NCBI GenBank assembly: GCA_020402745.1
Contig: JADBYZ010000001.1
Coordinates: forward strand, 372,001 to 436,000
Length of the DNA stretch: 64,000 bases
Direction of reading: 5' to 3'
Origin: Phenylobacterium sp.
GTDB taxonomy: Bacteria > Pseudomonadota > Alphaproteobacteria > Caulobacterales > Caulobacteraceae
Position numbers and translations under genes: made by a program
Shown here: in pieces, positions 8,285 through 17,390 of the stretch
Layout of the letters: each line of letters starts with the position of its first letter
Position numbering within the stretch: position 1 is the first letter of the stretch
Notes under the pieces: model-generated
What the model was told of the DNA's origin: nothing
The model's database searches: none
The model's input: only the letters and a program-made list of their open reading frames with translations

Positions 8285-8581
8285 ATGAAGCCAACGCAAG
8301 CGTCAAAGGAGTGCAAACAGGCCCCGGGTTACGTCCTGCCGGTTATCAACGCGGATAAATGCGAAGGTAAGGAAGACTGCGTCCGAGTTTGCCCCTACGA
8401 CGTGTTCGAGGTCCGCAGCTTGACCCGCAGCGAGCGACAGCAACTGCCGCTCATCCCGCGCGTTAAGGTGATGGTGCATGGCGGTAAACAGGCCTTCGTG
8501 GTGAATGGCGATCAGTGCCATGCCTGTGGTCTCTGCGTAACCGCGTGCCCGGAGGGCGCAATCCGGTTGGCGCGGCGATAG
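8285..8581 (+). CDS. ferredoxin, 4Fe-4S dicluster type
   Basis: This 98-residue iron-sulfur electron carrier has a first motif DKCEGKEDCVRVCPYDVFEV with only three cysteines (C-x5-C-x3-C-P), followed by a roughly 40-residue insertion. A complete second motif, CHACGLCVTACPEGAI, follows. The missing cysteine in motif one means one site may hold a 3Fe-4S cluster or an unusual 4Fe-4S ligand set. As the second gene after the divergent region it may feed electrons to an oxygenase or reductase of the catabolic block, but no ring-hydroxylating oxygenase is in the window. Confidence 0.9.
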   Translation: MKPTQASKECKQAPGYVLPVINADKCEGKEDCVRVCPYDVFEVRSLTRSERQQLPLIPRVKVMVHGGKQAFVVNGDQCHACGLCVTACPEGAIRLARR

Positions 8582-8753
8582 GCGGAAACCAACTCCTGTG
8601 GCGCGGAGCACTGGCGGGCGCTACCCGGTATGGATTGGCGGATCGCGCGCCCGAGGGATCCCCCGAACGACATCCCAAATCCTCCCTCGCCCCACCGCCG
8701 CGAGAGGGATTCGCTCGCCGTTACCCCATCCCCCTGGGTGCGCGAAGGTAAGT

Positions 8754-8770
8754 TCGTCTGGGTCAGACGA
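8754..8770 (-). terminator. hairpin downstream of tamB, possible terminator
   Basis: TCGTCTG (8754-8760) and CAGACGA (8764-8770) form a perfect 7-bp stem with a 3-base loop, 32 bases beyond the tamB stop. On the minus strand it is followed by ACTTACCTTCG, which is only moderately T-rich. Apart from this hairpin I see nothing in 8582-8801. Confidence 0.4.
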
Positions 8771-8801
8771 CCTGGAAACAAGCTGCAGCTCGCGCTTGGC
8801 T

Positions 8802-11800
8802 TCAGTAGTCCCGCCGCCAGCGTACCGAGAGGGTGTTTCCACCCTGGCCGGACAGCTTGGAGATCAGGCTCAGGGAGCGGCTCACATTCCATTCGACCTG
8901 CGCCGATCCGCCGTCTCGCCCGCCTCCGCTGACGATCAACAAGACGTTGTCCGTCAGGTATTTGCCACCCGAGACTTCGAGTCCCTCGCCATTGACGCCG
9001 CCGGCGAAGGTCAAACGGTCCAGTCCCGCAAGGCCGCGGAGATTGCCGATCACATCGAGAGCGCCGCCGCCCGCCATGGACGCCACGGCCGACGCCAGCT
9101 GGGCCGTCTCCACCGGCGAGAGCTGGGAGGCCGACCTGCCGAAAAGGATCTGCGAGAAGATCTCATCGGTCGGCAGGGGCGGTGTTGACGTCAGGGTGAT
9201 CTCTGGACGCTCCGCCGTGCCGCGGATCCGCACGATGGCGGTCAGCGCCGGATCACTCCGAACGGCCGCAAGGTCCAGACGGATCCGGGCCGGATCCTCA
9301 GAGAGGTAGACCACGCCGGAAGGATCGATCTCGAAGCGCTTGTCGGCGAAGGCGTAAGACCCGCGCACCACCCGGGCCAGACCCGTGAGGCGGGGGCGGG
9401 CGGTGGTTCCCGTCACGCGGGCGTCCACGGACATCTCCAGGTCCAGCCCCTGGCCGCGGATATAGATCTGCTCCGGAGCCTTCAGGGTGACGTCGAGGGC
9501 GACGGCCGGCCCCCCGCCCTCGCGTCCGTCTCTGCGACCGACCTCCACCGGTCGGTTGATCTCCGTGACCGCCAGGGGAGTCACACCCGTCGGGGTCGGG
9601 GCCGTGGCGGTGACGTCCGCCCGGTTGATGGTCAGTCCGCCCTTGAGGGTGACCCGGCCGTCCGCCGCACGGGTCATGGAGGCCTGCCCCGAGGCGATGG
9701 CGGTGGCCAGCTCATTGTCGATGACCCGGAAGTTCAGGAGATCCAGGCGGAACGAACTGGCCGAGCCCTCCTGGAGGGAGATGAGCCCGGACCCGGACAG
9801 CGTGCCCCCCTGCCCGTCAGCCCCTGTCGCGCGGTCGATCCGGATGGCTGATTCCGACAAACGGGAGCGCACGACGACACTCTTGAGCACCAGCCCGGTC
9901 GAGGCGTCCGCGAAGGCGCCATTCTCGATCTCGGCCTCCCCGTCCGCCCTCGGCGCCGCCAGGGTGCCGCCAAGGGTTCCCCGGACCTGAACGAGCCCGC
10001 TGAGGGTCTGTTCGCCGCCGACAAACAGGTCCCAGAGGGGCTTCACCTCGCCGTTCGCCTGGATCCGACCTCGGAGCGGGCGCTCCCGGTCAGGGGCTAT
10101 GCTGAAGGTGGCGAGGCGGGTGTTCACCGGCAGCGTCACCTCTCCGTCAGCGGACATCCCCTGCCGGTTCCCGATGTCCGCGGCCAGCCGGAGCTCTTCC
10201 TCGGCGAGGGCGGCGGTGAAGCGCCCGTTCAAGCCCAGGGCCGCCTCGCTGTCCCGGGCGCGGACACCCTCCAGGCGCCCTGAGCTGGCGCCGACAAGCC
10301 GGCCATCCCTCCCTTCGATCCGGAAGTCCGCGTCGAGACGGCCGGCGAGGTCCGGATTCAGAAAGCTCGCGGGAACGTCATCGAGCCGGCCGGTGACCAG
10401 GGCGCTGGACCTTTCCAGAGCGAGGTCCAGGGAGGCTGCGCCCTCCTGGTCCAGGCCGATGCGAAGCCGGGCCCGGCGCCTGTCCCCGTCAAGTTCCAGG
10501 CGCGCGGTCTCCAGGGTCCTGACCCGGCGCCCCGCCGCCTCCCCGCCGCCGTCGAAGCCGATCCGCCACCCCTCGCCCGAACGCTCTGCAAGGCCATTCC
10601 CATCGACATTCCAGTCCCCGCCCGTTGTCTGGCCATTAGCCCGGAGGCGGAGGGCAAGACGCTCAAGCGGCCCTTCGGCGGTGAGCCGGCCTTCGGACAC
10701 CGAGACGGTCTCGCCGGGTGAAAGCGCATTACGCGCTGAAAGATCCGCGTCGAGCCAGAGACCGGAACCCGTCCGGTCCTCCAGCCGCAGGGCGCCGGTC
10801 ACGGTTCCCTCCGCCAGGAAGGCGCCTCGCGACAGGTCAATGGCGAGGTCCGCCTGTGAGGCGCCCTTTCCGCCGAGGGTCGCCTCTCCCCGAACCCGGA
10901 GTCCACTGGCGTCCACCCGGATTTCGCTCAGCCGCACGCCGCCCTTCGGGAAGGCGAATGCGGCGCCGGCTGATGCAGGGCCGTAGGGACTCTGCGCCTT
11001 GAGGTCGGCCGCGCCACCCGCCGGGGACCAGTTCATCTCCAGTCGCGCCTCGGTGAGCTTGAGCCCCGGAAGGTCGATGGCGTCGAAGCCCGCGTCCATG
11101 CGGACCTCAGGCGTTGCGAGGCGACCGCCAATGCGGCCGGCGCCCGAGGCCTTGCCTGCAATCTCAACAGGACCGGCGGCGAAGGGACCGGATGCCGACC
11201 AATCGAACCCGACGTCCAGAGCCCCTGAGGCGAGGGCGCCGCCACGGGCGTTGGCCCGGATGGCCCTGCCCTCCACGACGATGCGCTCGAACCGCAGGTC
11301 GCCCTCCTGGAGGGCGAAACGGGCGTCCAGCGTCGGGCGCAGCCCGAGCAGCCTGTCCGCCTCGAGGCGGCCTGTCTTCAGGTTGTCTCCCCGAGCGGAA
11401 ACGGAGACTTCCCAGGGCGATTGAGATCCCCCCGAGCGCGCGCTCCAGCGAGCGGACAGTCCGCCAGAGGCGCCGGGCAGGCCCAAGTCCAGCCGGGTGG
11501 CGACCGCTTCACCAGAGAAGGATAGCCCCCCCAAAAGACCGCGAGACCCCTCCCCGGTGACCCGGAACCCGGAGCCGACAGCCCTGAGGTCTTCAATGAG
11601 GAGGGCGCCGTCGGCGAGCCGCGAGGCCTTCAGGTCCAGGGTCGGGGCCCGGCCAAGGAGGTTGGCGGGCAGGCCTGTTCCTCGGCCGCCCTCGCCGCGC
11701 AATCCCACCTGGAGGTCGAGGCGCCCCTTCTGGGCCTCCAGGGTGACGGGGCCGCCGAACTCTGCGAGTTGGTAGCCTGCGGCCTGGATCGCCGCCACCC

Positions 11801-12962
11801 GGGCCTCTCCACCGAACCGCCAGGCCTCCGCCCCTCCCGCCATCCGGCCCCCGATGCGGAGCGCCCCCGCCTCCCCGCCGCCAAGGAGCCGGGCCAGGGA
11901 GGGTGCGGTGAGCAGGACCTCCAGGCCGCCCTCGCCAGCCTGCAGCTTCTCGAGGTCAACCGGGCCGCGGACCGAGACCTTCGCCGTCTCGGCAAGGACG
12001 GTCAGGTCGATGACATATCCCCCCCGGTCGCCGGGCCTGCCCTTGGCGGTACCGGCAAGGCGCAGCTGCGGGCCGAGTCTCTCCGCAAGGGGTCGGGTCA
12101 GGGTCGACGCCGACAGGTCGACGAGGCCGGTCAGTGACCCGCCTTCCGGCGTCCATCCTCCAGTGACGGCCACAGGCCGGTCTTCGCCAGAGCGCAGATC
12201 GGCCCGGACCTGGCCCCGCTCGACCTGACCGTCCGCCGCCACAGACAGCCTGAAGGGCTTGTCCGCCGCCACACCGACGGAGCCGGCCAGGGCGCCGCCC
12301 ATCGCCTCCAGGGCCTCGACCCTCACCCGGAGCGGGCGGTTCGGACCGACATCGAGATCCAGGTTTGCAAAGTCGCCCTCATGCAGCAGGCTGATTGCCG
12401 AAAGCCGGGCGGAAGCGCCATCATCGTCCTTGAGCACCTGGACGACCCCGCCTGCCCTGAAAGCCCCGCGCCGGACGCTGAAGGCCGGATCGGTCTCGAT
12501 GTCAGTGGACAGGTTGCGCAGTGTCAGGGTCACCGGCAGGGCCTGATAGGGTTTACCAGGCTCCAGCTTGGGCCGGCGGAAGACCCGGATCCTCTCCGCA
12601 GAGGCCCTCTCGACCCGGACCTCACGTCCGGCCAGGCGAAGAGGTCGCCAATCCAGGCTCAGGGCCCGGGCCTCAATCCAGACCCCTTCCTTGTCCCGGA
12701 TCGCAACGCGGCGAACCGTAAACGCCCCCAGGGGATCACCGGCGAGCCCCTGGACCTCAAGACGCCCCACCGGTCTCACGGGCAGGCCGTCTGCAATGGA
12801 CTCCACCAGGGCGAGGCCTTCGGGCGTCCGGAGGAAGACCGGCGCAGCGAGCGCAATCCCGGCCAGGATGACAGCCACACCCCCCAACGCGAGAAGAGCG
12901 GCGCGGCCGGCCCGACCGCGCAGTCTGGAACGCTTGGGAATGGGTTCGGGCGCCTCGGTCAA
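8802..12962 (-). CDS. tamB: translocation and assembly module protein TamB (AsmA-like/DUF490)
   Basis: This very large protein (1386 residues) has one N-terminal membrane anchor (about residues 20-45: AALLALGGVAVILAGIALAAPVF). A long beta-rich, repetitive periplasmic region follows, ending in the DUF490/TamB C-terminal domain (about 1050-1386, including VRGSYAFADKRFEIDPSGVVYLSEDPARIRLDL and DEIFSQILFGRSASQLSP, closing with the strand LSVRWRRDY). In other proteobacteria TamB forms an inner-to-outer-membrane groove that works with TamA in outer-membrane protein insertion and in phospholipid transport. Its ATG overlaps the tamA stop by 4 bases (12959-12962), so the pair is coupled. High GC leaves several long false open frames on the other strand. 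Confidence 0.95.
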   Translation of the reverse strand: MTEAPEPIPKRSRLRGRAGRAALLALGGVAVILAGIALAAPVFLRTPEGLALVESIADGLPVRPVGRLEVQGLAGDPLGAFTVRRVAIRDKEGVWIEARALSLDWRPLRLAGREVRVERASAERIRVFRRPKLEPGKPYQALPVTLTLRNLSTDIETDPAFSVRRGAFRAGGVVQVLKDDDGASARLSAISLLHEGDFANLDLDVGPNRPLRVRVEALEAMGGALAGSVGVAADKPFRLSVAADGQVERGQVRADLRSGEDRPVAVTGGWTPEGGSLTGLVDLSASTLTRPLAERLGPQLRLAGTAKGRPGDRGGYVIDLTVLAETAKVSVRGPVDLEKLQAGEGGLEVLLTAPSLARLLGGGEAGALRIGGRMAGGAEAWRFGGEARVAAIQAAGYQLAEFGGPVTLEAQKGRLDLQVGLRGEGGRGTGLPANLLGRAPTLDLKASRLADGALLIEDLRAVGSGFRVTGEGSRGLLGGLSFSGEAVATRLDLGLPGASGGLSARWSARSGGSQSPWEVSVSARGDNLKTGRLEADRLLGLRPTLDARFALQEGDLRFERIVVEGRAIRANARGGALASGALDVGFDWSASGPFAAGPVEIAGKASGAGRIGGRLATPEVRMDAGFDAIDLPGLKLTEARLEMNWSPAGGAADLKAQSPYGPASAGAAFAFPKGGVRLSEIRVDASGLRVRGEATLGGKGASQADLAIDLSRGAFLAEGTVTGALRLEDRTGSGLWLDADLSARNALSPGETVSVSEGRLTAEGPLERLALRLRANGQTTGGDWNVDGNGLAERSGEGWRIGFDGGGEAAGRRVRTLETARLELDGDRRRARLRIGLDQEGAASLDLALERSSALVTGRLDDVPASFLNPDLAGRLDADFRIEGRDGRLVGASSGRLEGVRARDSEAALGLNGRFTAALAEEELRLAADIGNRQGMSADGEVTLPVNTRLATFSIAPDRERPLRGRIQANGEVKPLWDLFVGGEQTLSGLVQVRGTLGGTLAAPRADGEAEIENGAFADASTGLVLKSVVVRSRLSESAIRIDRATGADGQGGTLSGSGLISLQEGSASSFRLDLLNFRVIDNELATAIASGQASMTRAADGRVTLKGGLTINRADVTATAPTPTGVTPLAVTEINRPVEVGRRDGREGGGPAVALDVTLKAPEQIYIRGQGLDLEMSVDARVTGTTARPRLTGLARVVRGSYAFADKRFEIDPSGVVYLSEDPARIRLDLAAVRSDPALTAIVRIRGTAERPEITLTSTPPLPTDEIFSQILFGRSASQLSPVETAQLASAVASMAGGGALDVIGNLRGLAGLDRLTFAGGVNGEGLEVSGGKYLTDNVLLIVSGGGRDGGSAQVEWNVSRSLSLISKLSGQGGNTLSVRWRRDY

Positions 12963-14743
12963 AAGCTCTGCCCGATGCTGACATAGATCTGGTAGCTGGG
13001 GTCGTCGGATCGCCGGTTCAGGGGGACGGCCAGGTCGAACCGGATGGGACCAAAGCCGAGATTGTAGCGAACGCCCAGCCCCACGCCGAGGTCGAGAGTG
13101 TCAAAGGCGGGCTCCTGCGAGACCCCGACGGAACCCGCATCCACGAAGGCGACCAAGCCCCATTGATCGGACAGGCGATGCCGAACCTCCCCTGAGACCT
13201 CCACGACGGACAGGCCTCCGACTGGCGTATTGTCCGAAAGGTGGGGTCCTATGCCCTGGAAGACATAGCCCCGGACCGATCCGCCGCCTCCGGCGTAGAA
13301 CCGCCGGGAGGCAGGCACGCCGCCAAGGGTCCCGCCGAGGATGGACCCCGCCTTGGCCCGGCCCGCCAGGACCGTGCGACGACCGACATCAAGAGGCAGG
13401 TAAGCGGCCCCCTGGAGCGAAGTCTTGAGATAGCTCTGCGTCACCGACCCCGTGAGGACGGTGGGCTCGGCCCGCAGATCGACCCGCCAGCCCGTCTTGG
13501 GATCGAGGACGTCATCGGTCTCATCAATGGCCAGGGCGCCCAGCAGGGAACCCACCACCTGCTCACGCTGCACAAGTGCGGAGGCGGACGTCGATTTCTC
13601 TTCGGTCTGGGTGTAGTCGAGAGCCGCGCCAACCGTGACATAGGCCACCTCTGACCGCTTACGCTGAACATCGAGGCGCACTTCAATGCCGGTCTCGTCA
13701 TAGGCTGACGTCTCGCGCCGGAAGGCGGCGGCATAGCCATTGAGCGACTGCCTCAGGCGCCCCCAATGCGGCAGGGTGACCTCGACTCCCAGACGACTGT
13801 CCACGGTGGACACCCGGCCGAGGACCGCACTGGTGTCGGCCAAACCGAACCGATTGAAGTGCGTCCAGCGCATGTCGGCGCCCAGGCCCTCGCTGCTGGC
13901 GTAACTGGCGCCCGCCTCCAGCCGATGGGGCTTGCGGTCCGTGAGGGTCACCACCACCGGCCTCAACCCACCCTCAGGGACCTCTTCGAGAGGCGCGAGG
14001 GCGACCGTGACCTGGTCGTAAGCCCCGGTCTCCACCAGGCTTCTCTCGAGGCTGGCGATGGAATCCGGATCGTACGTCGCTCCCGAAGGCCAGGGGGCGA
14101 GGCCCGCCAGCCAGTCGGACCGGGTGCCTCCCTCTGTCTCCAGGCGGATCGAATCCAGCCGGACGGGCTGGCCCGCACTGATCCTGAAGGTGGGCCGAAG
14201 GGTCTGGTCCGCGTGATCGACAATCACCTCCCGCGGGCCGATGAAGGCGTCGGCGTAACCCGCCTTCTGGATCGCCGAGAGGACTCTCGCCTCGGCAGAG
14301 ACGACATCAATTGCCCGGGCGGGCAGGCCAGGGGCGATCCGAAGCTGGTCGCTTCCCAGCGTCTGGACCGAAGACACTGGTGCGGGGTCGATCCAGTCGA
14401 TCCGGACATCGCCGATGCGGAAGCGGGGGCCGACCGTGACCTCGACGAAGGGTTCGGCGATCATCGCCTCCGAGACCCCGGGCTGCACGCGGAAGGCGTA
14501 ATAGCCCTCAGAGCGCAGTACAGCCGCAGCCTCTTGCGCTGCGGCGTTCGCCCTCTGCCGGGCGTCGAAGCGATTTCGCGAAGGACGTTCAGCTGCGCCC
14601 ACCGCCGTCTCGATCCGGGTTCTGAGGTCTGCGGGAAGGTCACCGCGGACTTGCGCGCGCAGTTGCGGGGCCGCCAGCGCAGGAGAGGCCGCCAACAGCG
14701 CGAGCCCGGTCAGCCCCGCCAGGTACAGTCGCGACCCCGTCAC
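12959..14743 (-). CDS. tamA: outer membrane assembly factor TamA (BamA/Omp85 family)
   Basis: This Omp85-family outer-membrane barrel has 594 residues with the proposed start. The order is signal peptide (LYLAGLTGLALLAASPALAA), POTRA repeats (about 30-230), then a 16-strand barrel. The barrel includes the conserved RFYAGGGGSVRGY element and a C-terminal IYVSIGQSF strand ending in Phe. I chose the GTG at 14743 because GGAG sits 7 bases upstream and the signal peptide then follows directly; the upstream ATG at 14824 would add 27 odd residues and has a poor ribosome site. It partners TamB encoded immediately downstream. Confidence 0.93.
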   Translation of the reverse strand: MTGSRLYLAGLTGLALLAASPALAAPQLRAQVRGDLPADLRTRIETAVGAAERPSRNRFDARQRANAAAQEAAAVLRSEGYYAFRVQPGVSEAMIAEPFVEVTVGPRFRIGDVRIDWIDPAPVSSVQTLGSDQLRIAPGLPARAIDVVSAEARVLSAIQKAGYADAFIGPREVIVDHADQTLRPTFRISAGQPVRLDSIRLETEGGTRSDWLAGLAPWPSGATYDPDSIASLERSLVETGAYDQVTVALAPLEEVPEGGLRPVVVTLTDRKPHRLEAGASYASSEGLGADMRWTHFNRFGLADTSAVLGRVSTVDSRLGVEVTLPHWGRLRQSLNGYAAAFRRETSAYDETGIEVRLDVQRKRSEVAYVTVGAALDYTQTEEKSTSASALVQREQVVGSLLGALAIDETDDVLDPKTGWRVDLRAEPTVLTGSVTQSYLKTSLQGAAYLPLDVGRRTVLAGRAKAGSILGGTLGGVPASRRFYAGGGGSVRGYVFQGIGPHLSDNTPVGGLSVVEVSGEVRHRLSDQWGLVAFVDAGSVGVSQEPAFDTLDLGVGLGVRYNLGFGPIRFDLAVPLNRRSDDPSYQIYVSIGQSF

Positions 14744-14953
14744 GCGTGATCTCCAGTCAGGGGAGTGAAATACCCCGGCCTCGGCATCCGTGTCACCCGC
14801 AGAGGCAGAGACAGTTGCGACCATTTCTCGGGCAGGCGCCCTTAAATCCGGCGCCCAGGAGTCTGGTGGTCGCCAAGCCGGCCTGAGCGTTCTATTCAGG
14901 ACGCTGGTTTTCTAGGCTTGTCCCCTTCGTATCCGAACGGAGGGGAACACCGG

Positions 14954-16441
14954 GTGAGATACGCTTTGGCTGAACCACCGCCGATGGGTGAAGCGAGCGC
15001 GGCTGCGGCGGCGCCTTATGACGAGATGATCGATCCCGCAGGGGACGTGCGTCCACACTACGCCGCTTTAGCGAGGCGTGTGGCCTCCCTGTCTGACGAG
15101 GACCTCGCCGAACGGCAGCGCCTGCTGGAGCGCTTCTTCCTGCTTCAGGGCATCACCTTCACGGTCTATGGGGCGGAGAGCTCCACCGAGCGGATCATTC
15201 CCACGGATCTTCTGCCCCGGATCATACCAGCTGCGGAGTGGGCCACCATCGAGGCCGGCCTCGTCCAACGGCTCCGGGCGCTGAACATGTTTCTCGCCGA
15301 CATCTACAGCGACCAGAAAATCCTGATGGACGGCGTGGTCCCGCGGGAACTGGTGCTGGGCGCGCCCTCGTACCGCCGGGAAATGCAGAACCTCTACGTG
15401 CCCCACAGCGCCTACGCGAACGTCTGCGGCAGCGACCTCATCCGTAAGCCGGACGGCGGCTTTGCGGTGCTGGAGGACAACCTGCGCGTGCCCTCCGGCG
15501 TCTCCTACATGCTGGCCAACCGGGAGGCCGCCAAGCGGACCTTCCCCGGATCGTTCCGCATGGCGAGCGTCCGGCGGATCGAGCAGTACCCCGACCTCCT
15601 GCTCTCCACCCTGAGGAGCATGGCCGCTGACTGGCGCCCCAACCCGCAGGTCGTTGTCCTGACGCCCGGGGTCTACAACTCAGCCTACTTCGAGCACGCC
15701 TATCTCGCCCGGCTGATGGGCGTTCCCCTGGTCGAGGGTCGCGACCTCGTGACCCATGACAACATGGTCTACATGCGCACGACCACGGGCCTGCGCCGTG
15801 TCGACGTAATCTATCGCCGGGTTGATGACGACTTCATCGACCCCCTCACCTTCCGCCGGGACTCCAGCCTCGGCGTCGCCGGCCTGTTCAACGCCTATCG
15901 TGGCGGCAATGTGGTGATCTGCAACGCCCCGGGCACCGGCGTGGCGGATGACAAGGCCGTCTACGCCTACGTCCCTGAAATCATCAGTTACTACCTTGGC
16001 GAGGACGCCATCCTGCCGAACATCGAGACCTATCTCTGCCGTGAGCCGGCCCAGCTCTCCCATGTCCTGGCCAATCTCGACAAACTGGTCGTCAAGGCGG
16101 TGGGCGCCTCGGGCGGCTACGGCATGCTGGTCGGCCCACACGCCAGCAAGGCCGAGCGCGAGAGTTTCGCCGAGGCGGTCCGGGCCGACCCCGAAAACTA
16201 CATCGCCCAGCCGACCATCCAGCTGTCGACCGCGCCCTGCCTGATCGACGGAGCGATCGATCCTCGCCACGTGGACCTGCGGCCCTTCATCCTGTCGGGC
16301 GACAAGATCCGCGTGACCCCGGGCGCGCTCACCCGGGTCGCCCTGCGCAAGGGCTCGCTGGTGGTCAACTCCAGCCAGGGCGGAGGTTCCAAGGACACCT
16401 GGGTCCTGGGCGAGGCCGAGGGGCAGGAGGGTCCTCAATGA
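14954..16441 (+). CDS. circularly permuted ATP-grasp family protein
   Basis: This 495-residue protein belongs to the circularly permuted ATP-grasp family (former DUF404/DUF407). Recognisable blocks are DIYSDQKILMDGVVP, YVPHSAYANVCGSDLIRKPDGGFAVLEDNLRVPSG (split here only by line), VVVLTPGVYNSAYFEH and LVVKAVGASGGYGMLVGP, and the end RVTPGALTRVALRKGSLVVNSSQGGGSKDTW. ATP-grasp enzymes join a carboxylate to an amine through an acyl phosphate. The GTG at 14954 is preferred (GGAGG about 10 bases upstream); a TTG at 14918 also keeps the frame open. Its stop overlaps the alpha-E gene, and the transglutaminase gene follows. The trio is widespread but its product is not established. Confidence 0.92.
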   Translation: MRYALAEPPPMGEASAAAAAPYDEMIDPAGDVRPHYAALARRVASLSDEDLAERQRLLERFFLLQGITFTVYGAESSTERIIPTDLLPRIIPAAEWATIEAGLVQRLRALNMFLADIYSDQKILMDGVVPRELVLGAPSYRREMQNLYVPHSAYANVCGSDLIRKPDGGFAVLEDNLRVPSGVSYMLANREAAKRTFPGSFRMASVRRIEQYPDLLLSTLRSMAADWRPNPQVVVLTPGVYNSAYFEHAYLARLMGVPLVEGRDLVTHDNMVYMRTTTGLRRVDVIYRRVDDDFIDPLTFRRDSSLGVAGLFNAYRGGNVVICNAPGTGVADDKAVYAYVPEIISYYLGEDAILPNIETYLCREPAQLSHVLANLDKLVVKAVGASGGYGMLVGPHASKAERESFAEAVRADPENYIAQPTIQLSTAPCLIDGAIDPRHVDLRPFILSGDKIRVTPGALTRVALRKGSLVVNSSQGGGSKDTWVLGEAEGQEGPQ

Positions 16442-17382
16442 TGCTCGCCCGTGTCGCCGACAGCCTCTACTGGATCGGACGCTATGTTGAGCGGGCTGAA
16501 CACATGTGCCGGCTGGCGGACGTGCTGCTGAACGCCACTCTCGACCGCACGGAAAGCTCAGGGCAGGTCGCCCGGATGGTGATTTCCGCCGCGATGGACG
16601 GCGAGCTGGAGGGAGAGCTGACGCCCTATGATGCAGCCCTCGCCATGACGATGGACAGCGAGGACGGCGACTCCGTCACCGCCGCCCTGGCCCGGGCCCG
16701 GGAGAACGCCCGTCAGGTTCGCGACCAGCTGACCACCGAGACCTGGGAGCGACTGAACCTGATCTTCCTGCGGGTCACAGGGCCGAAGGCGAGCCGCGAG
16801 TTCACTGACGCCCCCTCCCAGTTCCTGCACGACATCATCGCCGACCTTCACCTCTTCAAGGGCGCGGCCGACGCCACCATGAGCCACGGGGAGGGCTGGG
16901 GGTTCCTGCAGCTCGGGGTTTTCATCGAGCGGGCCCAGCTGACCGGCCGCCTCCTGCAGGCCGGCTTCGGCCGGAGCCTCGGCCGGCCCGTCACCGAGCA
17001 CGCGGCCATGACCGCCCTGCTCCGCATGAGCTGCGCTTTGGAGCCCTACCTGCGCAAGCACACCGCCGACATCCAGCCGCGGCTGATCCGGCAGTTCCTG
17101 ATGTTCGACGAGGACTTTCCGCGATCCCTTCGCTTCGCCACCGCGCGGATCGAGGAGCACCTCTCGGGGGTTGGCCGGAATGTCGATCTCGGGGGCGCGG
17201 CAGGCCCGGAACGCCTCGCCGGCCGCCTGAAGGCGCGGCTTCTCTATGCGGAGGCCGAGACCCTGACAGGAGAGGACTCGGATCTGCTGGTCGCCACGGT
17301 CCTTGAGGAGTGTGCGCGCCTGCATGCGGGAATCTACGACACCTTCGTCGCCTATTCCCTGGAAATGCGGCTGCCCGCCTAG
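16438..17382 (+). CDS. alpha-E domain protein (DUF403)
   Basis: This all-helical 314-residue protein of the alpha-E family is almost always encoded next to a circularly permuted ATP-grasp gene. It begins MMLARVADSLYWIGRYVERAEHMCRLADV, the family signature, and repeats an ERA-type motif at FIERAQLTGRLLQAGF. Two ATGs (16438 and 16441) are possible; the first overlaps the ATP-grasp stop. It has no known catalytic residues and is thought to act as a partner of the ATP-grasp enzyme. It is followed 8 bases later by the transglutaminase-like gene. Confidence 0.93.
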   Translation: MMLARVADSLYWIGRYVERAEHMCRLADVLLNATLDRTESSGQVARMVISAAMDGELEGELTPYDAALAMTMDSEDGDSVTAALARARENARQVRDQLTTETWERLNLIFLRVTGPKASREFTDAPSQFLHDIIADLHLFKGAADATMSHGEGWGFLQLGVFIERAQLTGRLLQAGFGRSLGRPVTEHAAMTALLRMSCALEPYLRKHTADIQPRLIRQFLMFDEDFPRSLRFATARIEEHLSGVGRNVDLGGAAGPERLAGRLKARLLYAEAETLTGEDSDLLVATVLEECARLHAGIYDTFVAYSLEMRLPA

Positions 17383-17390
17383 GAAACGCC

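Noticed and set aside
8582-8801. Possible pseudogene or small gene between the ferredoxin gene and tamB
   Set aside because: Short frames exist on both strands, but none has a ribosome site or familiar sequence; only a terminator-like hairpin could be supported.
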